A DNA stretch of 64,000 nucleotides, taken from Polynucleobacter sp. UK-Gri1-W3 (GTDB taxonomy: Bacteria > Pseudomonadota > Gammaproteobacteria > Burkholderiales > Burkholderiaceae). Under the pieces are notes generated by a model. That model saw only the letters and a list, made by a program, of their open reading frames with translations, did no database searches and was not told the origin of the DNA. The DNA is taken from assembly GCF_018881595.1 (NCBI RefSeq), contig NZ_JACVQA010000008.1, forward strand, positions 414,061 through 478,060. The letters are read 5' to 3'. Position numbers and translations under genes: made by a program. The number at the start of each line of letters is the position of its first letter. Positions within the stretch are counted from its first letter, which is position 1. Below are positions 46,568 to 55,474 of the stretch, one piece after another.

Positions 46568-47209
46568 ATGTCCTTACAAGAATCAAGAGATTTGCAAAGA
46601 GAATTTGTTGAGCCTAAAAAAGGTGCTCAAACAAAGAACTCCATCATTGAGGCCGCTCTGACAATCGCTAGTAAATCAGGCTTAGAGGGCTTGACTATCG
46701 GCAATATTGCAGAGGTAGTCAAAATGAGCAAGAGTGGCGTTTTTGCCCACTTTGGCTCCAGAGAAGAATTGCAAGTTGCCGTAGTACGGGAGTATTACCA
46801 GCGATTTCAGGATCTCGTCTTCACTCCAGCCCTTCTCAAACCCAAAGGCTTGCCTCGCCTAAATCAAATGATCCAGTCCTGGATCAAGATGAGCACTGGT
46901 GATGAAAGCTCAAGCTGCTTCTTTATTGCTGGCGCCGTTGAGTTCGATGACCAACCCGGTATTGTGCGCGATGAACTAGTTCGCAGCGTAGAAGATTGGC
47001 GCTCTGCAATCCGTCGCGGGATTAAGGAATCTATCGCAGCTGGTCACCTTAAGAAATCCGTGAATGTAGAAGCCCTTCTCTTTCAGTTGTATAGCATCGC
47101 TCTGGGTGTTCACCATGATTCCCGTTTTTTAGATAACCCCAAATGTCTAGCGAATGCAAATAAGTTAATCAAAGAAATTTTAAGTAGCAATAAATCCACT
47201 AAACAGTAA
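46568..47209 (+). CDS. TetR-family regulator, likely of fatty-acid/alkane oxidation
   Basis: 213 residues. Helix-turn-helix near 23-65 (IIEAALTIASKSGLEGLTIGNIAEVVKMSKSGVFAHFGSREELQ), C-terminal helical ligand domain that differs from QacR-type. It is the first plus-strand gene ahead of the acyl-CoA dehydrogenase operon, 38 bases upstream, with the small barrel gene on the other strand, so it probably autoregulates and controls the downstream genes with an acyl-CoA or fatty acid as ligand. That role is inferred from position. Confidence 0.85.
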   Translation: MSLQESRDLQREFVEPKKGAQTKNSIIEAALTIASKSGLEGLTIGNIAEVVKMSKSGVFAHFGSREELQVAVVREYYQRFQDLVFTPALLKPKGLPRLNQMIQSWIKMSTGDESSSCFFIAGAVEFDDQPGIVRDELVRSVEDWRSAIRRGIKESIAAGHLKKSVNVEALLFQLYSIALGVHHDSRFLDNPKCLANANKLIKEILSSNKSTKQ

Positions 47210-47247
47210 GCCAATATTCCTCTCTAACACCTTTATAGAAGAACACC

Positions 47248-49035
47248 ATGCCTCAATACAACCCACCACTCCGTGATATTCAATTTGTTATCCATGAAAT
47301 GCTCGATGCCGGCAAAGAGTTTTCCGCTCTACCTGCATATCAAGATGTTGATAAAGACACTATGAATCAGATCATCGAGGAGGCAGGCAAGTTTGCCAGT
47401 GAGATCGCCTTCCCTTTGAATCAAATTGGCGATCAAGAAGGTTGCAAGCGTCATGAAGATGGATCAGTGACAACGCCTGCTGGCTTTAAGCAAGCCTATG
47501 AGCAGTATGTTGCTGGCGGTTGGCCTGCTCTGTCTTGCGATCCTGAATATGGTGGACAAGGATTGCCACAGCTGTTGAATACAGTGCTTTATGAGACCCT
47601 CAACTCCGCCAATCAATCATGGACTATGTACCCAGGCTTATCTCATGGTGCATACGAATGCCTGCATGCGCATGGAACGGAAGATCAGAAAAAAACCTAC
47701 TTAGAAAAATTAGTTTCTGGTCAATGGACTGGGACCATGTGTTTAACTGAACCTCATTGTGGTACCGATCTTGGCTTACTGAAAACCAAAGCTGAGCCCC
47801 AAGCCGATGGCACATACGCCATTAATGGAACCAAGATTTTTATCTCTAGTGGAGATCATGATCTTGCAGAAAATATTGTGCACCTTGTATTGGCGCGTTT
47901 ACCTGACTCACCAGTTGGCAGCAAAGGCATCTCATTATTTGCAGTTCCGAAGTTTAGGGTTGGCGCTGATGGTGCCATTGGTGCGCCTAATGCAGTGTCT
48001 TGCGGCTCCCTAGAGCACAAGATGGGTATTCATGGAAATGCCACTTGCGTTATGAATTTTGATGGCGCTATTGGTACTCTGGTTGGCGAACCCCACAAGG
48101 GTCTGAACGCGATGTTCGTCATGATGAATGCTGCGCGTCTTGGCGTAGGCATGCAAAGTCTTGGCTTGACTGAGGTGGCATATCAAAACTCTGCTGCTTA
48201 TGCAAAAGAGCGTTTACAGATGCGCAGCTTAACTGGTGCGAAGGCTCCTGAAAAGGCAGCTGATCCAATCATTGTTCATCCCGATGTCCGCAGAATGCTA
48301 CTGACCCAAAGAGCCTATGCAGAAGCTGGTAGAGCCTTCTCATATTGGGTAGCCCTCATGATTGATAAAGAACTCAATCATCCAGATGAAAAGGTTCGCA
48401 AAGAAACTGGTGAGATGGTTGCCCTACTCACCCCAATTATCAAAGCCTTCTTAACGGATAACGCATTTACTGCTACGAATGAAGGTTTGCAGGTGTTTGG
48501 TGGCCATGGCTACATTGCCGAATGGGGTATGGAGCAATATGTTCGTGATGCCCGCATCAATATGATTTATGAGGGAACCAACACCATTCAATCTCTTGAT
48601 CTCTTGGGTCGTAAGGTACTTGGTGATATGGGCAAGAAGCTCACTAAGTTTGGCAAGATCATTGAGGCATTTATTGAGGAGGAAGGTGTTCGTAAAGAAA
48701 TGCAAGAGTTTATCGACCCCCTTTCAGATATCGCCGTCAAGGTAGAAAAGCTCACCAAAGAAATCGGCATGAAGGCCATGATGAATCATGAGGAAGTTGG
48801 TGCTGCTGCAGTTCCTTACCTACGTGTTGTGGGTCACTTGATTTACTCCTACCTCTTTGCACGTATGGCAAAAATTGCTTTGGCCAATAAATCGAGTAAC
48901 GATCCTTTTTATCAGGCGAAGTTGGCTACCGCCCGCTTCTACTTTGACAAACTCCTTCCTGAGACAGCTATGCTGATACGTCAAGCGCGTGCTGGCTCTA
49001 AATCGTTAATGGCAATGCCTGCTGATTTTTTCTGA
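47248..49035 (+). CDS. Acyl-CoA dehydrogenase with extended C-terminal domain
   Basis: 595 residues. FAD-binding and active-site segments MCLTEPHCGTDLG, GVGMQSLGLTEVAYQ, GLQVFGGHGYIAEWGMEQYVRDARI and IYEGTNTIQSLDLLGRKVL. The last 100 residues form the extra domain seen in long-chain types (like FadE/ACAD with a C-terminal extension). It carries out the first step of beta-oxidation. First structural gene of the operon; next gene follows ten bases later. Confidence 0.92.
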   Translation: MPQYNPPLRDIQFVIHEMLDAGKEFSALPAYQDVDKDTMNQIIEEAGKFASEIAFPLNQIGDQEGCKRHEDGSVTTPAGFKQAYEQYVAGGWPALSCDPEYGGQGLPQLLNTVLYETLNSANQSWTMYPGLSHGAYECLHAHGTEDQKKTYLEKLVSGQWTGTMCLTEPHCGTDLGLLKTKAEPQADGTYAINGTKIFISSGDHDLAENIVHLVLARLPDSPVGSKGISLFAVPKFRVGADGAIGAPNAVSCGSLEHKMGIHGNATCVMNFDGAIGTLVGEPHKGLNAMFVMMNAARLGVGMQSLGLTEVAYQNSAAYAKERLQMRSLTGAKAPEKAADPIIVHPDVRRMLLTQRAYAEAGRAFSYWVALMIDKELNHPDEKVRKETGEMVALLTPIIKAFLTDNAFTATNEGLQVFGGHGYIAEWGMEQYVRDARINMIYEGTNTIQSLDLLGRKVLGDMGKKLTKFGKIIEAFIEEEGVRKEMQEFIDPLSDIAVKVEKLTKEIGMKAMMNHEEVGAAAVPYLRVVGHLIYSYLFARMAKIALANKSSNDPFYQAKLATARFYFDKLLPETAMLIRQARAGSKSLMAMPADFF

Positions 49036-49045
49036 AAGACTGAAT

Positions 49046-51487
49046 ATGAGCGATAACAAGATCATTAAAAAAGTAGCCATCCTGGGTGCTGGCGTCATGG
49101 GCGCTCAGATTGCTGCGCAGTGTATTAATGTCAGCCTACCGGTCGTTTTATTTGACTTGCCAAGCAAGTCTGATGATGGCAAACCCGTTAATATAAATGC
49201 GATTGCACTCAAAGCAATTGAGAACCTCAAAAAGCTAAAACCTGCTCCACTGGGATTATCTACTGAAGCCAATCTTATTACTCCAGCGAACTATGAGGAC
49301 GACCTTGGTCTCTTGGCAGATTGTGACCTCATCATTGAAGCTATTGCTGAGCGTTTAGATTGGAAGCATGCTCTCTATGAAAAAGTAGCTCCGTATATTC
49401 CGGCTCATTCTCTTTTTGCTACTAATACCTCAGGCCTTCCTATTGGTGAACTTGCTAAAGGTTTTTCAGGTGATCTGAAGAAGCGTTTCTGTGGAGTGCA
49501 CTTTTTCAATCCACCTAGATACATGCATTTGCTAGAACTCATTCCAGCAGCTGATACTGATCCTGCTGTATTGGATGCTTTAGAAACCTTTATGACTTCC
49601 ACTATGGGTAAGGGAGTTGTACGCGCTAAGGACACGCCGAACTTTATTGGTAATCGTGTGGGTGTTTTCTCAATTTTAGCTGTGTTTGCTGAAGCGCAAA
49701 AGTTTGGCCTTGGTTTTGATGAGGTTGATGCCATTACAGGGAGCAAGCTAGGTCGAGCTAAATCAGCAACCTTTAGAACCAGTGATGTAGTGGGCTTGGA
49801 TACCATGGCTCATGTTATTAAAACCATGGAAAATGCTCTGCAAGGCGACTCCTTTTCCGCCCTTTTTAAAACGCCTGAGGTTCTGAGCCAGCTCATAGCA
49901 AAAGGTGCTCTGGGTCAGAAAACTAAAGCCGGCTTTTATCGCAAAGATGGTAAAAATGTTCTGGTTCTCGATGCTACTACTGGTGAATACAAACCATCTA
50001 CAGCAGCGATTGATCCACTGATTGAGCGCATTCTGAAAAAACCGATTGCAGATCGCCTTGGCCTCCTCAGAGAAACGGATGAGCCACAAGCACAGTTCTT
50101 ATGGGCTATCTATCGCGATATCTTCCACTACTGCGCTATACATCTTGGTGAGATTGCTCAATCTGCTCGCGAGATCGATTTTGCAATGCGCTGGGGTTAT
50201 GGCTGGAACTTTGGGCCATTTGAGGACTGGCAAGCTGCTGGTGTAACGCAAGTAGCCAATTGGATTAAGGAAGATATTGATGCTGGGAAAACATTAAGCA
50301 AAGAACCTTTACCAACTTGGCTCTTTAGTGGACCAGTTGCCGATAAGCAAGCCTTCCATACGCCTGAGGGTTCATGGTCAGCCTCAGAGAATAAATATAT
50401 CCCCCGCTCTGCTTTGCCGGTTTATCAAAAGCAAGTATTTAGAGCACCCCTACTAGGAGACGGCTCTCCAGATCCTAAAACAGCGGGCACTACTATTTAT
50501 GAAAATACGGACTTCCGCGCCTGGGTAGATGCCAATCAACCTGACGTCCTCATTGCTTCGTTCCGCTCGAAGATGAATACCTTTAGTCCAGACGTATTAA
50601 GCGGCCTACAAAAAGCAGTTGAAATTGCAGAAGCAAACTATGCGGGATTGGTAATCTGGCAACCCACTTCATTAAAGCTAGGAACACCTGGTGGACCATT
50701 CTCTGCGGGCGCTAACTTGGAAGCCGCTATGCCTATGGTCATGAAAGACGGTCCCGCTGGAGTTGAGCCATTTGTCAAAGAGTTTCAAGACACGATGATG
50801 AAAATCAAATATTCCCAAGTGCCAGTGGTAGCTGCGGTCTCTGGCATCGCATTAGGAGGTGGTTGTGAATTAGTTCTGCAATCAGCACGCAGGGTTGCTG
50901 CTATGGAGAGCTATATTGGTTTAGTAGAAGTTGGTGTTGGCTTATTGCCTGCAGGCGGCGGACTTAAAGAGGCAGCTATTCGTGCCGCCCAGGGTGTAGC
51001 GCTTGCTGGTAATACCAATTATTTGGATTTCACTAAAGCGTCTTTTGAGAATGCTGCAATGGCTAAGGTTTCTTCATCTGCACAAGAAGCCATGAAGATG
51101 GCTTACTTACAAAAAGGCGACATTATTGTTGCTAACGTCTATGAATTACTGGCGCAAGCACAAAATCAAGTCAAAGCAATGCGATACGCTGGATATAGAC
51201 CACCGATCCCAACCTTAATTCCGGTTGGCGGCCGTTCTGTTGCCGCCACAGTCATGGGTCAGGTAGTCAATATGCGTGATGGTGGATTTATTTCTGAGCA
51301 TGATGCTTTTATTGCCAAGAAGATTATCGACATCATCACAGGAGGCGATGTCGATGCCGGCACGCTAGTTACAGAAGAGTGGCTACTCAAACTTGAGCGC
51401 CAAGCATTTGTTGAGCTCATTGGCAACCCTAAATCCATGGAACGGATTATGGGCATTCTCCAAACTGGCAAGCCTGTTAGAAACTAA
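49046..51487 (+). CDS. 3-hydroxyacyl-CoA dehydrogenase / enoyl-CoA hydratase fusion (FadN-like order)
   Basis: 813 residues. The 3-hydroxyacyl-CoA dehydrogenase part comes first (NAD loop KKVAILGAGVMGAQIAAQCIN, HFFNPPRYMHLLELIP, TPNFIGNRVGVF) and a crotonase-like domain follows (VSGIALGGGCELVLQSAR, VGLLPAGGGLKE). This order is opposite to E. coli FadB and like FadN of Bacillus. Performs the second and third beta-oxidation steps. Followed 17 bases later by the thiolase. Confidence 0.92.
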   Translation: MSDNKIIKKVAILGAGVMGAQIAAQCINVSLPVVLFDLPSKSDDGKPVNINAIALKAIENLKKLKPAPLGLSTEANLITPANYEDDLGLLADCDLIIEAIAERLDWKHALYEKVAPYIPAHSLFATNTSGLPIGELAKGFSGDLKKRFCGVHFFNPPRYMHLLELIPAADTDPAVLDALETFMTSTMGKGVVRAKDTPNFIGNRVGVFSILAVFAEAQKFGLGFDEVDAITGSKLGRAKSATFRTSDVVGLDTMAHVIKTMENALQGDSFSALFKTPEVLSQLIAKGALGQKTKAGFYRKDGKNVLVLDATTGEYKPSTAAIDPLIERILKKPIADRLGLLRETDEPQAQFLWAIYRDIFHYCAIHLGEIAQSAREIDFAMRWGYGWNFGPFEDWQAAGVTQVANWIKEDIDAGKTLSKEPLPTWLFSGPVADKQAFHTPEGSWSASENKYIPRSALPVYQKQVFRAPLLGDGSPDPKTAGTTIYENTDFRAWVDANQPDVLIASFRSKMNTFSPDVLSGLQKAVEIAEANYAGLVIWQPTSLKLGTPGGPFSAGANLEAAMPMVMKDGPAGVEPFVKEFQDTMMKIKYSQVPVVAAVSGIALGGGCELVLQSARRVAAMESYIGLVEVGVGLLPAGGGLKEAAIRAAQGVALAGNTNYLDFTKASFENAAMAKVSSSAQEAMKMAYLQKGDIIVANVYELLAQAQNQVKAMRYAGYRPPIPTLIPVGGRSVAATVMGQVVNMRDGGFISEHDAFIAKKIIDIITGGDVDAGTLVTEEWLLKLERQAFVELIGNPKSMERIMGILQTGKPVRN

Positions 51488-51504
51488 TTTACCGAGATAT
51501 CACT

Positions 51505-52701
51505 ATGAAAAATCTTCAAGACGCATATATCGTTGCTGCAACACGCAGTGCTGTTAGCAGGTCTGGCCGGGGTGCATTAAAAAATACTCGACCCGATGAT
51601 TTGCTTGGCAATGCCTTGCAACATGTTCTGACGCAAGTCCCTACCCTTGATCCCAAGGCAATTGAGGATGCCATTATTGGGTGTGCCATGCCAGAAGCTC
51701 AGCAAGGTTTAAATGTGGCTCGCATAGGATTGCTCCTAGGCGGCCTTCCCAATACCGTAGGCGGTATTACTGTGAACCGCTTCTGCTCTTCTGGATTGAA
51801 TGCCATTGCTATGGCGGCTGACCGTATTCGGGTTGGCGAAGCAGATGTCATGATTGCGGGTGGCGTTGAATCTATGAGCATGGTTCCCATGGGCGGCAAC
51901 TCCCCATCGATGTCACCGGAAATATTTATGGGTGATGAAAATATTGGTATTGCTTACGGCATGGGCTTAACCGCCGAGAAGGTTGCGCAGCAATGGAAGA
52001 TCAGCCGCGAAGATCAAGATGCCTTTGCATTTCACTCTCACCAAAAAGCCATGGCCGCGCAAGCAGCTGGTGAATTTAACTCTGAAATTTTCCCGGTCAA
52101 AGTAGCGCATCGCTCTATGGATCTGGGTAAAGGTCAAGTAGATGTGCAGTGGCGTGAATTTTCTAAAGATGAAGGTCCGCGTATTGATACATCACTTGAA
52201 GGATTGGCGAGACTCAAATCACCATTTGCCGCTGGAGGTAGCGTTACTGCTGGTAACAGCTCACAAACTTCAGATGGCGTTGGTGCACTCATCTTAGCTA
52301 GTGAAAAAGCAATTAAGACCTTTGGTCTTACGCCTTTAGCACGCTTTGTTAGCTTTGCTGTCAAGGGTGTGCCACCTGAAATCATGGGTATTGGTCCTAA
52401 GGAAGCCATTCCGGCTGCGTTAAAACTGGCTGGACTCAATTTACAGGACTTGGATTGGATTGAATTGAATGAGGCGTTTGCCGCCCAATCTTTAGCAGTC
52501 ATTCGTGATCTTGGTTTGGATCAAAGCAAAGTCAATCCTTTGGGTAGCGCAATTGCACTTGGACATCCATTGGGTGCAACTGGCGCAATCCGCGCTGCGA
52601 CAGCAATTCATGCATTACAGAGACGCAATCTTAAGCACGCAATGGTAACGATGTGTGTTGGTACTGGTATGGGCGCTGCTGGAATATTTGAGCGTTGCTA
52701 A
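51505..52701 (+). CDS. Acetyl-CoA acyltransferase (thiolase)
   Basis: 398 residues. Catalytic Cys94 in NRFCSSGLNA, the GHPLGATGAIR motif and the second Cys in CVGTGMGAAG. Completes the beta-oxidation set with the two genes before it. Starts with a normal ATG 17 bases after the fusion gene. Confidence 0.95.
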   Translation: MKNLQDAYIVAATRSAVSRSGRGALKNTRPDDLLGNALQHVLTQVPTLDPKAIEDAIIGCAMPEAQQGLNVARIGLLLGGLPNTVGGITVNRFCSSGLNAIAMAADRIRVGEADVMIAGGVESMSMVPMGGNSPSMSPEIFMGDENIGIAYGMGLTAEKVAQQWKISREDQDAFAFHSHQKAMAAQAAGEFNSEIFPVKVAHRSMDLGKGQVDVQWREFSKDEGPRIDTSLEGLARLKSPFAAGGSVTAGNSSQTSDGVGALILASEKAIKTFGLTPLARFVSFAVKGVPPEIMGIGPKEAIPAALKLAGLNLQDLDWIELNEAFAAQSLAVIRDLGLDQSKVNPLGSAIALGHPLGATGAIRAATAIHALQRRNLKHAMVTMCVGTGMGAAGIFERC

Positions 52702-52732
52702 TCAGCCTTACCCAATATTTGGAGACAACAGA

Positions 52733-53188
52733 ATGTTAAAAAAACAATTCATTCTATCGGCCTGCTTTCTGGGTCTGCTTGCTGGAAATGCATACGCTCA
52801 AGCCATCGATCCAGCCATCGGGGTTTGGAAGACGATTAATGACAAAACAAATGAACCCTCTTCTTTAATCAAGATTGATGAGGTGAATGGCAAACTTGAA
52901 GGCACCATCATTAAAACCTTTCCAAAACCGAATGAAAAGCCTTTGGTGTATTGCACGCTGTGCAAAGATGATCGCAAAGATAAGCCTATTCTTGGGATGA
53001 AGATCATGACCGACCTCAAACGAGATAAACCAGGGGCTTGGTCAGACGGCAAAATTCTAGATCCAGAAGAAGGCGAAATCTATCGAGTCAAAATCACGAC
53101 TGAAGATGGTAAGAAAATGGATGTCCGTGGCTATATTGGCGTTCCATTACTGGGTCGTACCCAAGTTTGGTACAAGGCCGAACAGTAA
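52733..53188 (+). CDS. Periplasmic DUF2147-domain protein
   Basis: 151 residues from ATG 52733 with GGAG upstream. Signal peptide ending in AYAQ, then DPAIGVWKTINDKTNEPSSLIKI and the cysteine pair CTLCK, GMKIMTDLK, ILDPEEGEIYRVKI, YIGVPLLGRTQVWYKA, which are the DUF2147 blocks. Homologues sit near lipid metabolism genes in many proteobacteria, but function is unknown. It is inside the fatty-acid operon, 31 bases after the thiolase. Confidence 0.85.
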   Translation: MLKKQFILSACFLGLLAGNAYAQAIDPAIGVWKTINDKTNEPSSLIKIDEVNGKLEGTIIKTFPKPNEKPLVYCTLCKDDRKDKPILGMKIMTDLKRDKPGAWSDGKILDPEEGEIYRVKITTEDGKKMDVRGYIGVPLLGRTQVWYKAEQ

Positions 53189-53211
53189 TCAACACACTAT
53201 TAGAAATCAAT

Positions 53212-54192
53212 ATGAGCCACTTACCGCTTCCAGAAGTTCTTCGCAAACATTTGGCGGATGGTAATTTACCCGTCATCGCGGCCCCTCTTTTCATTGTCAG
53301 TAATCCTAAATTGGTAATTGCCCAGTGCAAAGCGGGTGTCATTGGATCTATGCCAGCCCTTAATGCCAGGCCAGCCGAACAACTTGAAGAATGGTTGATT
53401 GAAATCACCACCGCTTTAGAAACTTATAACCGCGAGCACCCGGATAAGCCTGCGGCACCATTTGCAATCAACCAAATTGTGCATAAGAGCAATGATCGTC
53501 TTGAGCATGATATGGCGCTATGCGTCAAATACAAGGTACCTATCATCATCACCTCCCTCGGTGCGCGCGAAGAAATTAATACTGCCGCACATAGTTATGG
53601 CGGCATCGTATTACATGACATCATCAATAATGCCTTTGCCAAAAAGGCAATTGAGAAAGGTGCTGATGGCTTAATTGCCGTTGCAGCTGGCGCTGGTGGA
53701 CATGCAGGAATTAAAAGTCCTTTTGCATTAATTCAGGAAATTCGGGAATGGTTTAAAGGCCCGCTAGTACTGAGCGGCTCAATTGCAACAGGCGGCGCCG
53801 TTTTGGCGGCTCAGGCTATGGGCGCTGACTATGCTTATATTGGTTCGGCATTCATCGCCACCGAAGAAGCGCGGGCAAGCGATGCTTATAAGCAAGCGGT
53901 GGTCGAGTGCAACTCGGATGATATTGTCTTGAGCAACTTATTTACTGGTGTATCCGGCAACTATTTAGCGCCATCTATTCGCAATGCAGGCCTAGATCCA
54001 GATAATCTGCCTGAAAGTGATCCGAGCAAAATGAACTTTGGTGGTGCGGCGCAAAAAGCCTGGAAAGATATCTGGGGTTGCGGCCAAGGTATTGGGGCTG
54101 TGAAAGCAGTTACATCTACAGCGCAATTTATAGGTCGCTTAAAGGCTGAATACGATCTAATGAAAGCAAAATTACTCAAAGATACTGCTTAA
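53212..54192 (+). CDS. Nitronate-monooxygenase-family FMN enzyme
   Basis: 326 residues from ATG 53212; an upstream frame adds 15 residues not resembling the family. FMN-binding TIM barrel with PVIAAPLFIVSNPKLVIAQCKAG, VAAGAGGHAG and SGSIATGGAVLAAQAMGADYAYIGSAFIATEEA. Family members oxidise propionate-3-nitronate or reduce alkenoyl and other substrates. No assigned role in fat oxidation, but its place between DUF2147 and an enoyl-CoA hydratase suggests a lipid-related substrate. Confidence 0.85.
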   Translation: MSHLPLPEVLRKHLADGNLPVIAAPLFIVSNPKLVIAQCKAGVIGSMPALNARPAEQLEEWLIEITTALETYNREHPDKPAAPFAINQIVHKSNDRLEHDMALCVKYKVPIIITSLGAREEINTAAHSYGGIVLHDIINNAFAKKAIEKGADGLIAVAAGAGGHAGIKSPFALIQEIREWFKGPLVLSGSIATGGAVLAAQAMGADYAYIGSAFIATEEARASDAYKQAVVECNSDDIVLSNLFTGVSGNYLAPSIRNAGLDPDNLPESDPSKMNFGGAAQKAWKDIWGCGQGIGAVKAVTSTAQFIGRLKAEYDLMKAKLLKDTA

Positions 54193-54197
54193 TTCGC

Positions 54198-54962
54198 ATG
54201 ATTAATCACCACCTAGAAGACGGCGTTCTTAAGATACTGCTGAACCGCCCCGAAAAAAAGAATGCGTTTACCAACGCCATGTATCGTGAGCTTACGCAGA
54301 TACTATCTGATGGAGATCAAAACCCTCAAGTAAAGGTGATGTTGATTTCTGGCGCTGGTAATGCCTTCTCCGCAGGAAATGATATTGCCGATTTCATGAA
54401 ATCGCCCATCACCCATGAAGATGCCCCACCGATTAATTTATTAAAGGTACTTGCAGGTCTTAGCAAACCCTTGATTGCGGCAGTTGATGGGGTTGCAGTT
54501 GGTATTGGAGCAACATTATTGTTTCATTGTGATTTGGTATATGCCCAAAAAGAGGTGCGCTTTATCTTTCCCTTCGTCTCACTGGGTTTGGTGCCAGAAG
54601 GTGCAGTCTCTTTATTGTTGCCAAGGCTTATTGGTCATCAAAGAGCTTCGGAAATTTTGCTTTTTGGTGAACCCATCAGCGCTGATGAAGCCATGGGACT
54701 TGGATTTATTAATAAAGTAATTTCAGAGCCATCTGCACTGCCTTATGCTGAGAAACAAGCTAAAAAACTAACCGCCCTCTCCTTGGGCTCTGTTTTACGC
54801 ACAAAGTCTTTATTAAAAGATGGTGCCCTTAAAACCGCAATACTCAATCAAATTGATATTGAAGGCAAACTTTTTATCGATAGACTCCATAGTCCAGCGG
54901 CTAAAGAGGCTCTAAGCTCTTTTTTAGAAAAGCGTACTCCCAATTTTAATGGGTTGGATTAA
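54198..54962 (+). CDS. Enoyl-CoA hydratase/isomerase family protein
   Basis: 254 residues of the crotonase fold: LNRPEKKNAFTNAMYREL, SGAGNAFSAGNDIADF and AAVDGVAVGIGATLLFHCDLVYA oxyanion-hole segments, then FPFVSLGLVPEGAVSLLLPRLIG. The position of typical catalytic Glu residues is not complete (VPEG suggests one), so it could be an isomerase. It starts five bases after the previous gene. Confidence 0.9.
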   Translation: MINHHLEDGVLKILLNRPEKKNAFTNAMYRELTQILSDGDQNPQVKVMLISGAGNAFSAGNDIADFMKSPITHEDAPPINLLKVLAGLSKPLIAAVDGVAVGIGATLLFHCDLVYAQKEVRFIFPFVSLGLVPEGAVSLLLPRLIGHQRASEILLFGEPISADEAMGLGFINKVISEPSALPYAEKQAKKLTALSLGSVLRTKSLLKDGALKTAILNQIDIEGKLFIDRLHSPAAKEALSSFLEKRTPNFNGLD

Positions 54963-55021
54963 GAGCGTTTTCTATTTTTTGAAAATGCAACATTCCTAGA
55001 TTTATCTATTAAGGAGAACAC

Positions 55022-55474
55022 ATGCAATTAACCATTAACGGTAAAACAGTTCAGTTGACGGTGGATCCTAGCATGCCTCTGCTGTGGGTGATTCGCGATG
55101 TTTTAAATATGACCGGCACGAAATATGGTTGCGGAATTGCGGCTTGCGGCGCTTGCACTGTTCTTATTGATGGTCGAGCCACTCGTTCCTGTGTAACCCC
55201 GGTGGAAAGTGTCACTGGCGCAAAAATTACCACCATTGAATTTTTAGGCACTTCAGAGAAGCCCCACCCTCTTCAAACCGCTTGGATTAAAGAACAAGTT
55301 CCACAATGTGGCTATTGTCAAAGTGGGATGTTATTAGCAGCGGCAGATTTATTGGCACGAAAACCTAAACCAACCGATGCTGATATTGATCAAGCGATGT
55401 CCAATATTTGCCGTTGTGGAACCTACCAAAGAGTCAAAGCTGCCATTCATACTGCAGCAAGGGGGCAATCATGA
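55022..55474 (+). CDS. iorA: [2Fe-2S] subunit of an isoquinoline-1-oxidoreductase-type molybdenum hydroxylase
   Basis: 150 residues. First cluster (plant ferredoxin type) cysteines in YGCGIAACGACTVLIDG plus a later RSC; second cluster CGYCQSGMLL and NICRCGTYQR. SD AAGGAG just before the ATG. Its product would pass electrons from the molybdenum site to an external acceptor. Stop overlaps the start of the large subunit by four bases (ATGA). Confidence 0.95.
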   Translation: MQLTINGKTVQLTVDPSMPLLWVIRDVLNMTGTKYGCGIAACGACTVLIDGRATRSCVTPVESVTGAKITTIEFLGTSEKPHPLQTAWIKEQVPQCGYCQSGMLLAAADLLARKPKPTDADIDQAMSNICRCGTYQRVKAAIHTAARGQS

